From positions 1 to 64,000 of the forward strand of contig JAKSZP010009633.1 in assembly GCA_022478985.1 (NCBI GenBank): a stretch of DNA of 64,000 nt, given 5' to 3'. Below the pieces are notes generated by a model. It had not been told where the DNA came from, ran no database searches, and worked only from the letters and a program-made list of their open reading frames with translations. This DNA comes from Massospora cicadina. Lineage: Eukaryota > Entomophthoromycota > Entomophthoromycetes > Entomophthorales > Entomophthoraceae. The translations under genes and the position numbers were made by a program. Positions 21,721 to 34,004 of this stretch are shown piece after piece. Position 1 is the first letter of the stretch. Each line of letters begins with the position of its first letter.

Positions 21721-21859
21721 CATTATTAGATCAATAAATGTCAAATGTCATTGAAAAATGAACTTCTTTACTTCAATCATTTATATAGTGTTCCAGTTTT
21801 TGCCAAAGTGCCCTTTTGTAGACTGTGAGCAATTTTTGGACAGATTCAGGGTCGTCTTG

Positions 21860-23169
21860 GAATTTCCCACTGATCATTTTTTGAAACAGCTCATCTGCAG
21901 CCAAATTGATAGTGGCGATTGTAGATAAATGGAATAAACAATTGGCTTTTTTGGATCTTCACTCCTTCATGATGCTTAATAAAGTAATTATAGGCTTCAT
22001 GCTTTGATACCCACCGTGTTAATTGGCCCTCTGGTTCCTTTAAGTCGTTCAGCCATCTTTGGGGATGAATGATCTATTACAACCATAAAGTTAGTGCCAT
22101 GCAGATAAACCCAAAATAGCTTATAGGCTTATATGACTACCAAGCATTCCCATTCCATCTTGATGTAGTTCCGCTCATGGACGTTTAAGGTCAGATTAGC
22201 AAAGACAATTGGATGTTCCTCGCATCTTCCCTATATGAAACAACACAACTCTAAATGCTGCGAGTGAGCTATCAGTTTGAACAATAAACTCACGTTAAAG
22301 TCTGGGTATCATGGAACTGGAGCTGTTATTAGGGCCAATTGAAGCTATTTGATTTCCTCTTGACAGGCACAATTCCAGTTGAATGCGATATGTTTTTTAT
22401 AGATGAAATAATTATTATTAAATTCGTGCAAAATTGGCAAGGATTGTGATACAAATTTGCCCAATAAAACATGTATATTGTGCCTAGATTCAGGCCATTT
22501 CATCTTTGATATTGCATCTATCTTAGACGGCTGAGGTAGGAGTCCTTCTTTGTTTATAACAAACTCAAGATATTCTAATTGGTATTTAAAAAATAGGCTC
22601 TTTATAGGTTGATTATAAATTAGCAGCCGATAGTCTCTTGAAGACCTTTCCTAATGTTCCAGATGATAACTGAAGGTGCAGCTGAAGACATCTATGCGAT
22701 CCAGGGAAACCAACACAAAAGAAAAAACTAGAACCCCCAGGATTGTGTCCATCACTTTTTAAAATATAGCTGGGGCAATATATAGCCTTTGTGGCATTCT
22801 TGTTGGCTGGAATAGGCTCTCCTTAGTTATGATGGCACATTTTTCACGCTCATGGTTGGGCATATCAATCTGCCATTATCTGCTTATCAGGTCCATAGTG
22901 GAGAAGAACTCCGCGCCTCCAAGTTGATATAAGGCGTCATCAATCAGTGGAAGGGGATAAAAATCCTTTTTTATGATGTTATTTAGTTTTTGATAGTCAA
23001 TAAAAGCCCAATTGATCCCATCCTTCTTTTTTAATATTAAAAATAAGCGGCCAAAGGGCTCTTTGATAAACCAACAAACCACAATCCAGAAGCTCTTAGT
23101 TCTCTTTTGAAACAACTTCTTCTGCTTTTGTGCATCTAATTGGTCATAACTGGATGGGGTCATGGTCAT
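21860..23169 (-). pseudogene. Gy3 reverse transcriptase and RNase H
   Basis: The first part is open from 23,169 to 22,876 (97 residues) and includes KKKDGINWAFIDYQKLNN and STMDLISR. Further down the YLDD box has become SLDR (about 22,690-22,710). RNase H shows YPDFN and IDHSSPK-type remnants between 22,060 and 22,340. Stops accumulate after 22,876. Confidence 0.8.
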
Positions 23170-23689
23170 CAGTATTAATAATGTGTATCACGTTACTAAC
23201 ACAAACTATGTTGGAATTGTACTTTGCAAATATACCTTATTATTTTAGAAATGAATCCTGAACTTGACCTTTTATGGTCAGTCAGGTTGCCTAATTCAGC
23301 CTTAGGGATAATAATTTTTGATAAAAATGGTCCCTTCATTAGGAAGTCCTATCTCGTCTAGAGTCCCAAATATATGAAAGGTCTGAATTTCCATAGTTGG
23401 GAATAAATGCAGGTAGGCAATAACTTGATGCCTCTTTATATCAATGGGATAATTCTGTAGATTCACACATAAGATTTGAATCTCTTTGTGCCCTGGAATG
23501 AGTATACCAGGTGCAATATTTGGCTATAATTGGTATCTAAACCATGGTAGAATACTTTTCATAAAGTACCTTTGAAATTTTAATATTCATCCCAGTAGGG
23601 ACGACTACTTGAGTTCCAGACAGCACAGTAACTTGCTGATTTAGGGCGTAATGGGCTTCCTTTTAATTCGCAAATCTGCATTGGTAGGG

Positions 23690-24130
23690 CCTTAATCTTT
23701 GAACATGAATTTGTTTACTGAATTGGGACTAAGCCATCCTTGTAGGCCAGGTTGAAAAATAGATTGGCTGTATCTTTTCGCCTTCTTGCTTTTGTTATAG
23801 TCTAGCGGTATGCTCTGATCCAAGATTGTAAACTTATATTTTTTGTGATTCATGACAACACCAAATCTTCTCAAGAAATTGGTCCCAATCAGGATGTCGT
23901 ATCTTATATTTGGCAGTATTATAACTGGTGCTGTCATTTCAATGGATCCAAAACGTAATAGTAGCATGCTGTAGCCCCAAACGACTTAGTATTGTGGGCT
24001 TCAGCCTTAATCTTTGAAGTGGGCAACATCAGATGCAATCTTCAGAATTTGTTTAGTTTGGTTCTGACAACGTTGATAAGTGCCCCACTATCAACAATGG
24101 CTCAACCCAAACCTTATTCACTAGTAGATC
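23690..24130 (-). pseudogene. Gy3 aspartic protease, active-site box preserved
   Basis: The minus strand at 24,081-24,092 encodes Asp-Ser-Gly-Ala in VDSGALINVV, the retropepsin active site. An open frame 23,967-23,692 (91 residues) carries the C-terminal half with YDILIGTNFLRRFGVV, the conserved I-G-x-x-F-L segment. The two blocks are in different frames. Confidence 0.82.
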
Positions 24131-24379
24131 CACATATGTACATTCAGAGATGTATCAGAGTTGTTTATTAAGTGAATATTGGGGTGGTTGTTCATTTCTA
24201 AATGGGACTTTAGAATTTAGAAAATCTCAGGAAAATTCTCTGCTAAAGTCTTCAATGGAATGGCCACTTGCACATCAAGTAGTGAGGGCAGATGGGAAGA
24301 GCATTCAGGATGCTATTTAACCCATGATTGATGACCTGTTTGGCATAGTCTTTGATACTTTTGCCCGAGATTCTTCAGT

Positions 24380-26750
24380 GACTACTGGATGCTTAAAATA
24401 TTTTGCTTTGGATTGGTTGGTAACCATATAGACATCGTCAGTCACAATATGGTGCAGCTATCTTTGAACACTTTGTCAGTCAAAAACAGCTTGTTTAGAT
24501 TGGGTGGAATGTGTGTTAAGGCATTAGTGGAGGTAGAGCATTCCGCCTCTACTCCACCTGCTTTTGCCTGCCATTTCCTCATTATTAACTTTAGGGCTAC
24601 AGTCACCCCATGTTTTTATCTGCCTTTCTGTAGCACTGACTAGCAAAGTGTCCCTTTTGGACATAAGTATGACAGGTAATTGACCCTGGTTGCTGATCAG
24701 TTTTCTGGTTTATGGGCCAATTGTTCATTCCATAATTGTTCAAATTACTATTCTTTGTTCCCAAAAATCGGATTATGACTGTTTCTGGGTCAATTAGGGG
24801 CGTTGAAGCTGTTCACGCAATGTCTCAAATAGTCCGTGAGTTCTAAGGCTCCCATAATTTGATTAAAGGCTAAGATTATAACACAACGCAAGTCATTTTA
24901 TTTTTTGACAGCATGCTCTATGGCAATTTTTGCGTCAAATTCATCTATAGAATTAGACCAAGTAGGATCTGAGCCTCATGGTAGAAAATGTCTGCAAAGT
25001 CTCTGATGGACTCATTCATCTGGGATTCAATACTGAGCAGATCTGTTTTTATGGCCAATAGCTTATTGGGCCCTCAAAATTTCCTTATTACCGCATTTTT
25101 CGCATACAATTGGGACCAATTGTTGCCCAGATAGGGCATAATGAGGTCAACAGTATGGGAGTCTAGACAATTGATAAGAGCTGTTGACTTTTCATGATTG
25201 TATTTTCCTCACATAGCTTTTTTGAACAATTTTAGGAATGAATGCACATTCCCATTTTTGTCAAACTTTAGCAAGTTTAGGACTTAAAGTCATTGCGCAC
25301 AAAATTGGCCAGAGGAGTTGCAATTCAACTTGTGTTTAATGTCTTGAGGAATCCTCCAATAGAATTTCCCGCTCTAGGAATGATTGTTATTTGCAGTTGT
25401 AAAGAAGCCAAAATTCTGAGCATAGAAAAAATGTCTGAAATATTAGTTTCAACATTCATCTCGACCCCTGAAGACTCTGCTACAAAAATTCTTCAAACTG
25501 CTATATTTGAACTCCTGAATTTGGGCTTTGAGTATTTTCCCTAGTTAGTTTCTGTCCAAATATATAGAGGTTCCAATACTCTCCCCCTCGAGGACTAGGT
25601 TGAACAGTTGCAGCTTTTTCTCTTGAGAGCATCAATTCCCTTCTTAAGGCTCTCACTTTCTTTTATAAATGTAATTTGAAAAACCAAAATAAAATAGCTC
25701 ATCTTTGGTCAGATCAGCAACATGGTCATTTGTTACTGATAGCTGTTTTTGAAGCTCTTGATTTTACTTAACAAGCTTGACATTCTTGGCTTTCATTGAT
25801 GACACTGTTGACCAAAGTCTCAAGGGTTCTTCATTTATTTGGGCAAAGTCATTATTTTAATTTTGCCCTGCTGGCATTGCAGCCAGATACTCAACACTCA
25901 TTTGTAAAATGTCCAGCATAGTTTGGACATATTCGTCAATCCAAACGTTCATTGCTTTCAAATCCAGATTATTTCTGTGAGCAGAAGTGACATCTTTTAT
26001 CAGATGTTCAGTCTGAGAAGACAGAAAAAGGAGTAATCTTCAAATTTATGGAAGCATTTTTTAATATTATGGACCCAATCACTGGTCAATTCATGCTGAG
26101 TGAGAACTATGGCTGCAATCTTAGGAAGTTAAACCTTGAGTTGTTCTTCCAAAGTATTTAATCTTTATGGGCATCGTATACATGTTCTGTATTGTTGATG
26201 ATGGCCTTTCTGAAATTGTTGAAGATGGATTTAGCTTATCAATTATGTTAGATCAGGAAGATCGCTCTTCCTCTTAAACTCTTTATGGCTCATTAAGCTC
26301 TAGATTCTGCTAAGCCATAAACCTTTGGGTATGCTTAATGGATGTTTGAACAAAACTGACTTGGACTCATGGGTTGCTTGTGTACTATTGAAGCGTCAGG
26401 CCAGAGCTGTCATTCTTGACTTTAGGTATTGCATATACATCTCCATCTTGAAGGCCTGATCCCTCAAGTAATTTAGCAAGCCAAAGGATGGGTCACCTGA
26501 GGTGTATAAATACTGTATCCATGAAAGAGGGTCTCCATCATCTCCTATACATTGTCTGAGGTAAACTCAATAGCGCCTGTTGAGTACACATGCCCTCCTC
26601 CCGCCATTATGAGATCTAAGGGGTACAAAGTACTATCTCCTTAATTTTTGGTGTGAAGTGCTAAAGTACTCAGTGATTTCTCAGTCACAAATTTCCATAG
26701 CAATTTCATCAAATCTTCCTTCAGCTTCTTCCTGTTATCTGAGTTAATTT
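24380..26750 (-). pseudogene. Gy3 gag, decayed
   Basis: It lies between primer-binding site and protease. A knuckle remnant reads C-H-T-Y-V-Q-K-G-H-F-A-S-Q-C at about 24,642-24,685 on the minus strand; the second Cys is now Tyr, a single transition. The rest has frequent stops, and plus-strand frames here are fortuitous. Confidence 0.65.
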
Positions 26751-26778
26751 TTTATATTCAGTGTGCAATGTGGTTTTT

Positions 26779-26790
26779 TAATGAGCACCA
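26779..26790 (-). promoter_or_regulatory. Gy3 primer-binding site
   Basis: Minus-strand TGGTGCTCATTA starts two bases inside the 5' LTR and shares its first nine bases with the Gy4/Gy6 site; the rest has mutated. Confidence 0.7.
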
Positions 26791-26792
26791 CT

Positions 26793-27884
26793 TGTTAAGC
26801 TTTGAGGAATTACTCATTTAGATAACATACTCCTGCTTTGATAGTTGGGAAGAGTTTTGGAAGAAATATTATCAAATCTGCTATGTGTCTTACAGTATTT
26901 CCTAATCATTCTAAAGCTCAAAAAGCTAAAACAATAATACTTGACACTTCTGTATCTTCTGGGTATTTTCCCCTCTCTATTATGAACTCTCCTGATACAA
27001 GTAATAATGACAATCTCCCTTAACGCTTGTCTAAACTTCTTAATATGAAATTAGAATTTGTAGAGACAATATAATAAGGAAAAGTTAATTTTATAATAAA
27101 ATGAATTTTATAGAAAGGCTGGCGCCAGTATTTTATGCCTCCAGGGCATCTTCTGGCCATACTCATATATTAGATGAGTTCATTAAAGCCATACCAATTT
27201 TCTATGAAGTATGGCAGTGCTTAGCATCTAGTACTAAAAAAAATGGCAGTGCTTAGTAAATATTCCCAAGTTAATTTAGAACTTGAATTAACTCATTTAC
27301 AATCTTTTCATCCCAACTGAGGGACTTCTACTCTCATATTTGGGAAGTTTTTTGGCGTAATATCACCACCTCAGCAGTATATACTTGCATATCAACCAGC
27401 TAAATTACGCTTTGTCATACAGCTGACAAATACAATAATTTAGGGAAAAGAAAATATGAGATTTAAATAATGATGCACCTCTAATCTGGACTTTGGCTGG
27501 CCTCTCAAAATTACTAGGTTATACCTATTTAAGCCATCAATGTGCAAGTATTATTATGATAATAAAAAGTTTGATACATAAAATTTATTATCCATTAATC
27601 ATAATTGCATTAAATCTGAAAGTGCAATTAAATACATGCCATAAACCCACTTGAGTCACCCAATTGGGTCCCATAATTAGCCATAATAATATTATATTGT
27701 AGATATTTTTAAATATGATAATTGGGAGTTTTAGAAGCAATTAAGGCGGTTTTGAGGTTATTTTGATTTAACAGATTATGAAGGTAAATCAGGTAAGGAT
27801 CAAATAATCCATCAATCAGAAGATCCATCAGCTTTGATGGTTTTCTCAAAGGGTTTAAATCTAGTTCAACCTTCAAAACTAACC
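26793..27884 (-). repeat. Gy3 5' LTR
   Basis: The right-hand copy, homologous to 11,160-12,216 over its whole length. On the element strand it would run from about TGTTAG to CTTAACA, consistent with TG..CA ends after decay. It contains the minute retroposon insertion at 27,225-27,242. Confidence 0.85.
27211..27256 (+). mobile_element. Minute retroposon tail with perfect 14-bp TSD
   Basis: The 18-bp insert 27,225-27,242 (CATCTAGTACTAAAAAAA) is flanked by identical ATGGCAGTGCTTAG copies (27,211-27,224 and 27,243-27,256). The sister Gy3 LTR has neither the insert nor the second 14-mer near 11,580. The same 3' tail occurs at 2730-2746. Confidence 0.82.
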
Positions 27885-28329
27885 TCATCAATGCTCAATT
27901 TAGGAATGGGAATGAACTTTATTATTATCCTGAGTCCCAACATTAGGTGTGGATTGTTGTCAGAAATTCCTAGCCATACTTAACCCTCACTTGATGGAAA
28001 TCATTACCCATGCAAAGTTTTGAGAAGACCTTGCACTTAGAAGCTGCTTATAAAATAATGGCCAAAAAGTAAGAAGCATTCAATCAGGGACTGAATGATG
28101 TTCAAAATGCCCTAGTCAATGCAAGGTCAAAGTGTACCATTGTGTTTCTGCACTAAGACCACAGGAGATTTGGTAAGAGAGATTCTTTATCATACATCTC
28201 TTTGTTATCTTAACGTCACGTTAAGATTTTAGAGCTTAATCCTCCTTATCTGTTTAGTGATTGTTGGACAATTGCCTCAAAACTTAAAGAAAAGTAAGTC
28301 TTGAGTATAAATTGGCCAAAAGGGGAAAA
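27885..28329 (+). other. NA1 interior, no coding motif
   Basis: This, with 11,093-11,159, is what lies between the NA1 LTRs once Gy3 is removed. I see no gag or pol motif. The last bases (AAAAGGGGAAAAC, ending 28,330) are a plausible polypurine tract. The TAACGTCACGTTA inverted repeat at 28,211-28,223 is a short palindrome of unknown meaning. Confidence 0.45.
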
Positions 28330-28424
28330 CGTTAGACTTACAAGTTTGTGATGATGATATAGGCGATTTAAGTAATAATAACAATTTTATCCTCAAGAGA
28401 CCCTGGTCAATTTTTGGTGGAGCA
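28330..28424 (+). repeat. NA1 3' LTR, first piece
   Basis: It aligns with the start of the 5' LTR (10,426-10,510): TTACAAG, then GAGACCCTGGTCA and GGTGGA. The first dinucleotide is CG instead of TG. LINE-A interrupts it after about 28,424, and the next piece is at 41,461. Confidence 0.55.
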
Positions 28425-28449
28425 AGCTTTTCTTCCTCATAAGCATTAC

Positions 28450-29611
28450 TTTTGTTTACAGGTGATTAAATTGATTCAACCAGTTACAACTTGTCTTAAT
28501 TGTGCCGTCCAACCAGAGGATGACAAAGCGACTGAATCCACTGAACTCACAAACATATGAAGCAGTGATGAAGGGGAACATCATGGTCCAAAAGGCCCAG
28601 CTGCTCAACTTCAACCATAGTGCAAAAAAGGGACATATGTCCCAAACAGTGACTATCTCAAGATGGTCCAAGGTTTTCACCAAACTGGCAACATCAGCCA
28701 CGCATTTCCCAAGTTGTCTCGTGAATTTTTGTGCACATTAAATTGCGTTGAGGAACCTTTAAAGATATGAAGCAGTATGTCAGACTATCCCAGGACGCTT
28801 CCCAGAAGCTATAAGCTTGCCTGAAAAGCTCACAATAGGAACCTTAGATCTTGGTTTTGTTACTGCTAAGGCCGCGGATGCAGCAATAGCTGCCCCATTT
28901 GTAGTCACCTATACTAGGCTGAGAGTAGGTAAGGAGCCTGAACAAATTACAGCCAATAACCTCAATCACACGCACCTATTTTTGGGATGATGAAAACTTG
29001 TTTGTAGTACTAGGAGGAATCCCAACTACTAAAAAACGGGACTACCTGGAGGCAGCGCTAACAAGCGGCCTGAGTTATATGGTGAACTAGTCTATTTTGA
29101 AATGGAGAAAAACAGCCTCCTGCCCCACCTGGCTTCAGACAAGTCTGTAGCAATGATACGCCCAAGCATGGATGCTGCTGGTGACAGTAATACAATACCA
29201 AGCAAAGCGTACATCTTGGATTCTAAGGGGAATTAGTATCGTCCTTTCTCAGTCCATCCAGAAAACAGCTTGCCCGTATGCACGAGTTGCAACAAAGTAG
29301 GTCATAAAAACAATGCCAGTCCTTCTACATGGAAGGGAAAAAAAGTTTCTTGAGTTTGAAGAAAATTTGAAGGATATAGATCAGGGGGACGCGTTAACAT
29401 CCCTCCTCTAGAGATTACAGGCTAACTATGAGGTGGTCCAACCAGTCTCCTCAGAGCAACGTAAATAAGCGAAGAAGGTCAGAAAGGCGGCGGAGAAGTT
29501 TAAGCAGAAGGAGGAGTAGGAAGCAGCAGCTTGGGAGAAAGCGGCCAAGCGCAACATTGAGCAACAAAAAGAGCGCCTTTCTATTATTACTGCCCCTAAG
29601 TAGCTCAAAAG
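28450..29611 (+). pseudogene. LINE-A ORF1, nucleic-acid-binding protein, decayed
   Basis: Conceptual frames share LDLGFVTAKAADA (about 28,845-28,890) with LINE-B. They then give a CCHC-like knuckle at 29,279-29,320 (C-X2-C-X4-H, the last Cys now Ser or Ala), and end in a Lys/Glu/Ala-rich coil (29,455-29,608; KKVRKAAEKFKQKEE) before a stop. Such proteins coat LINE RNA. Several stops and shifts are present; short frames on either strand within the coil are artefacts of its purine bias. Confidence 0.72.
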
Positions 29612-29639
29612 CCTCAAGGTTTTGAGTGATGGGCATTCC

Positions 29640-30720
29640 AATCAGAAATGGACAAGGCACACTTACTACCTGTACACAATGGAGCCCAACCCATTCAAGT
29701 ACCAGTCAACAAACTCATTTCACAAGCCAACAGTTTCTCAACCCTCAACGGGATGGAGGACAACAGTGCTCACTGTATGGAGAGCCCAAATCGGAAATCT
29801 GGACCACCAGAATGGCAATCAATTACACCACCAGGCCAAACTATTTATGAGGTTCCTAGACTAGGTCCAGACACAAGCAAGCCACCTCATCTGCACAGGG
29901 TCAATCTGGCCCCATGCAGTCATAGCAGGCATGCTGGGCTTGCTAATGATTGGGACTCTCAACATAGCAGGACTCACATCCAATAAGTTCCTTGGATAAT
30001 AAATGAGGGCTCCTACTAAACCCAACGGTGGATGTGCTTGCCTTGCGGGAGAGCAATTGCACCACTGGAAAAGGTGAAGAGTGGTTCAGGTTTTTTCTCC
30101 CTTCGCGAACATTCTGGACCAGCTTTTGTGAATTTGTAATTAAAGCAACAGCTGTCATCACAAAAACCAATTACTACTCTCATTTGGAAGGAAGGGTTTG
30201 AGTTCTGGCCTTCAAATGGGAAACCAATCATATCCACGCTTCAGTATATGCTCCTGTTGAAGTGGACAAAAGGGAAGAGTTTTTGAGCAACCTAATTGAC
30301 TTGAAATTTCCAGAAGAAACGATTTACCTAAGGGACTTCTATTGTTGGACGGACGAAACTTGTGACAGATGGCCAAATGTCACAAAACCACTAAAAGTAT
30401 CAAACCAATTAAAGCAATTAATGACATCAAAAGGTCTTCTAGATGCTAAACCATTCTAAGAATCATACTTTTTTTAAATCTGATGTGACCAAACATTGTA
30501 GGCAATCAACTAATTAGCGCCATTAGACTGAATTTGATACTCATACCCATGTCATTGAAATCACAAACTGAAGTTTTTGCAACAATCGACCTACATTTAT
30601 CAGACCACAGAAAGGTGAAAATTAGTACCCAATCAAAGGAAGAACCACCTAAGAACCAACGAAGAAAAAGGATGCTGCAAAAGGACGTGAATCTGGTCCA
30701 AGTAGAAGATTAGACAAAAA
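29640..30720 (+). pseudogene. LINE-A ORF2, APE-type endonuclease part
   Basis: The domain is recognisable at 30,240-30,400: VYAPVEVDKREEF, then LRDFYCWTDETCDRWP, equivalent to the GGDFN..DR block of exonuclease III-like LINE endonucleases with the first Gly-Asp altered. LSDHRKV near 30,590-30,610 matches the terminal S-D-H motif. A 66-codon frame (30,262-30,459) is open; the rest has stops. It nicked target DNA for target-primed reverse transcription. Confidence 0.75.
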
Positions 30721-31049
30721 GACATGTTGATGAACTAACCAAATGTACTGACTCTGAAACCTTATGAAAGCAGTGCTAAAGATTAAAATAAGAAAATTCA
30801 TTCCTCCCCATCCCACGAAGCATCCCGTCACACAAGAAAAAAAAGGAAGAATTTTTAAAATCTCAGAGAACATTAAGTCATATGGGAAGATACCCACCCC
30901 AAAGTGGCTAATCACTAAAGTGGGCTAGAGATTGGGTGAAACAGACACTAATTGTCAAAAAACACAAACAACTCCAGATGCACATGGAGGCCCTCCAATC
31001 ATGTGCCAGATGGGATGTTTATTGGGACCAACCATCCAAGTTTTTCTAT
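30721..31049 (+). pseudogene. LINE-A ORF2 linker, heavily decayed
   Basis: This is the segment between endonuclease and RT up to the Gy5 insertion point (TSD TCTAT at 31,045-31,049). Conceptual frames are Lys/Thr-rich with many stops. No motif is seen. Confidence 0.5.
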
Positions 31050-31546
31050 TGTCATGATTCTGACATGACTGTACAATAAGCCCAAGGTCATTATGGCAGA
31101 ATGAATGGAATCCACCGAGTTTAGTAGGAGTTATGATTATTTGAGCACCTCGAGCTGAGGCAATAATGGGTTTTTAGGAAATCGCTTTGAATTAGGCGAT
31201 TGTGAAGATAACAAAAGAAGAGTTGCTGGAACCAATGAGATATGGAGAATTAAAATACTAAGCCATGGAAGCGGTACCATATGAAGTCGCTACAATATAG
31301 GCGAGATGAGATGTTTAAGAGGGGGTTGGTTGTTAATAGTTTAGAGTAAGTGGAACAGTGAAGATCTGCTGTATTTATTTTAAATAAAAGAGTGTGGCGG
31401 GAGCAAGTGCTCTATATCTATTAAATATTTTATTCTGTTGTTTTGCAGACAACGATCATCATATCATTGGTCCTGTTGCTCAGTGGGCTGAACCCTGTTA
31501 AAAAACCCTTATAGTGTAACTTAACGATTCCACCAATTTTATAACA
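31050..31546 (+). repeat. Gy5 5' LTR
   Basis: It begins TGTCATG and ends TATAACA. It carries an AATAAA polyadenylation signal (31,383-31,388) in TAAATAAAAGAGTGTGGCGGG, which is conserved in the 3' LTR and marks the likely R/U5 region. Confidence 0.95.
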
Positions 31547-31547
31547 G

Positions 31548-31563
31548 TTGTGCTCACTACAGG
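31548..31563 (+). promoter_or_regulatory. Gy5 primer-binding site
   Basis: TTGTGCTCACTACAGG, one base different from the Gy4 and Gy6 site, one base after the LTR. Confidence 0.82.
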
Positions 31564-31679
31564 GGCCCATTGATCAATCACAATACCAATAAAATTCCTC
31601 AGTAGCTGGCCATGTCATATTAGGTTTGCTCTGGCAAGGTGTCTTTCTGAGACGCTGTAACTGTTGAATATGTAGAACT

Positions 31680-32520
31680 CAAGCTTGCCTTGGATGCAGT
31701 GCTCCAGTGGAAGAAAGAGTTTCTGCAGGAGGTTTGATTTGATAAGCTGCTTCCATTTGATCGCAATTGGAACATCCATGGATTTTATAAGAGATTTGAG
31801 TTTGCAGTAGAAAGATCTTTAGATCTGCATAAAGCAATGCATTAATATCCGCCATGGATGTCAAAAGTGATGACCATGTTACTTGCTATCTTCCCACCAG
31901 ATTCGTTACCTTTCAAAAAGTTAAAGATACTGTGTTGTGGTTATTTGGAGGAACTCTGAAAATGGTGAAGTGGAAGGCCGAGTTATTAACCATTGAGTTT
32001 CAGCAGAATGAAACCTTCACCGCATTTGCTGATTGCTTTATGGCAGAAGCCCATGTGTTAATTGAGGCAGGGACTTTAACCAAATTGGATGTATGCATAG
32101 CATTGACCTCTGCTGTGAAACCATACCATAAGCTTTTCAATACCATGGCTTTATATTTAGAAGTTGGTATACATTTGCATAAACTCATTCAAGTCTAACA
32201 CCATTTATCCGCTACCCTCCCTCCAAACAATATAGAGCGGAACCCTATCCCCTCCGCTGCTGGACTTTCTTACTCAGGGTAGAAATCTCTCCCAGTTCAG
32301 CATCCGTTTAGTGACCCCCAGCCTTATTATCACTCACGCCTCATTTCCAACCGACTTGCCATCAGCAGTTCAACTATTGGGAAGTGTCTGTTTACATCAC
32401 TTGACCCCAGCCTAACTTTTGGGGTGGCCCATTTTACAGCAATCATGGACGCAGATCTAACAGGGTCAATTGTTTCTCATGTGGTTGCTCTGGGCATTTG
32501 TCAGAAGTTGCCTTAATTGT
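31680..32520 (+). pseudogene. Gy5 gag, decayed
   Basis: An open frame of 114 codons (31,854-32,198) matches the gag core of Gy4 and Gy6 (LTIEFQQNETFTAFADCF, then the ALTSAV helix). A Tyr/Pro/Gln-rich segment follows, and a knuckle near 32,470-32,515 reads C-F-S-C-G-C-S-G-H with the final Cys replaced. An upstream initiator is not clear because stops precede 31,854. Confidence 0.78.
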
Positions 32521-33387
32521 CAGGTTCATTCCCTACCGCAGGAACAGTACAATTAGGGAAAAGTCAGAACGGAGTAGATATGGGACTCTCTACTTCCGCT
32601 ATTCTAACTCAAAATGTCACATCTGAACCTATCCCAGTACATCCAGTGGAAGTTCCCCAGTATGAAGACGCCTTTCTATACCAGCAACCAGTTGAGGATG
32701 AATGTGCTGACATGAGCGCAATTCATGGACACGGTAGAAGCAGGCCCCCAGGAGAAATCAAAACTTTTTGCCTGTCAAATTTTTGATAAACTTTCTACTG
32801 ATGAATAGGATCCATTTGCTGATTCACTTCTATAAAGTAGTGTACGCGGCACTACCAGTGAACGCTAATGATAAAGAACACCATAAATTTGGGGAGGGTA
32901 TAATTAGCTTCCTTGGAAAAACAGATCCGTTTGATGTCCATGTTTTATATATAATAAGAATTCTTCCTATTCTGAGTGTACTTACGGTGAGAATGTCATA
33001 GTAAAAACCTGAGTTTGTGCGATAAATGATATGAGTGCCCCAATCAACATAGTGTCCACAAAATTGGCGGCAAAGCTGGCATTAAAGCCTGATGTGGAGC
33101 ATCATATGGTGTATGGGACTGCAGGTGTAGAAAGCACGGTCTCTGAAGGAGCGTACAGCGCACTACCTTTGCAGTTTGGGTCAATTGTCATTGTAGCCTC
33201 AGCCATAGTGCTACAAAACAATAAATATGACTTGTTAATTGGAATTGATTTTATGCGCCACTTTGGGGTTGTTGTTAATATGACTGCAGAGACTTTTGAA
33301 ATCTGGGGCAGTGGATCCCAATCTACTTCACTTCCAGTGGAATGCCAAAGGATTTGGTACACATGAGTCACATTAATATTGCATATG
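32521..33387 (+). pseudogene. Gy5 aspartic protease
   Basis: A Ser/Val/Pro-rich linker precedes the protease. The active-site box at 33,028-33,039 reads Asp-Met-Ser-Ala before PINIVSTKLA, so the Gly-containing box has changed although the Asp remains. An open frame 33,031-33,366 continues through YDLLIGIDFMRHFGVVVNM, the conserved second half. NA2 is inserted shortly after, at 33,388. Confidence 0.82.
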
Positions 33388-34004
33388 TGTAATGATCGGT
33401 ATTAAGCTGTTTGTTGCATTTCAATCCAGGTTCATATTTTCCAAATCCAATTTTTTTGTTTAAAAAGATTTTTGGTGTTTTTCAGGTTCAGGCGCTGGGT
33501 TGTGCCTCGCCCAAAATTATTGATTAGGCTTGCAAGAGCCTAATCAATAATTCAGGCGAGGCTCAGAAGGGCGACCTTTAAGGTTGAGCCCGCGCAATTC
33601 TTAACTTCATTCAGAATTCTCTCTTTCTCTCTGGTGGTCTTGGGCCGCCCTTGCCTTATCTTACCTGATGATTCACGCACAACAAGTTTTTGTTATGTCA
33701 ACAAAAACTTGGGTTTTTGGGGGTTTGATCTCCCTCGAATATCCTGTCTTCTCTTTGGTGTGTTCACAGCATCAGATTATTGGGATCCTGTTCATCAGCG
33801 TTTTTTATTTGATAATAAATAAAATAAGGTTAATTCCGGGGTTTTCAACCTCGCTTACCTATTTTGTCTTTTTCTCGCTTCAAATTTCCCTAATTCTGAG
33901 ATTCACTACCTCAAGAGTTCAGCTAATGCTGGACATTTGGTGTGAATTGCGTTGAACCTAAAGTAAGATGGCAATTGGAAACTGGGACGTTTCTGACCGT
34001 TACA
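33388..34004 (+). repeat. NA2 5' LTR with large hairpin
   Basis: 617 bp, TGTAATGATC to ACCGTTACA. An inverted repeat spans 33,504-33,562: arms GCCTCGCC/GGCGAGGC and AATTATTGATTAGGCT with its complement, loop TGCAAG. AATAAA-type signals follow near 33,810-33,825. Short open frames in it are fortuitous, since they recur in the second LTR. Confidence 0.93.

Larger units (their letters stand above)
11160..27884 (-). mobile_element. Gy3: Ty3/gypsy element with long (about 1.1 kb) LTRs
   Basis: LTRs 11,160-12,216 and 26,793-27,884 are homologous throughout and enclose minus-strand gag, protease, RT, RNase H and integrase. The integrase is split: its N-terminal part ends at 21,156 and its C-terminal part resumes at 13,216, with insertion Y1 (itself holding Gy4) between. 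Without Y1 the element is about 8.8 kb. Flanks TTATC (11,155-11,159) and TCATC (27,885-27,889) look like a TSD with one transition. It lies in the short interior of NA1. Confidence 0.85.

Noticed and set aside
29426..29660. Arg/Ser-rich and Leu-rich frames around 29,430-29,660
   Set aside because: They are off-frame readings of the purine-rich coiled-coil end of LINE-A ORF1.
33634..33955. Frames in 33,634-33,955 and again 34,764-35,159 that look like a duplicated gene
   Set aside because: They are the two LTRs of NA2; codon phase differs between copies and no start or domain is shared.
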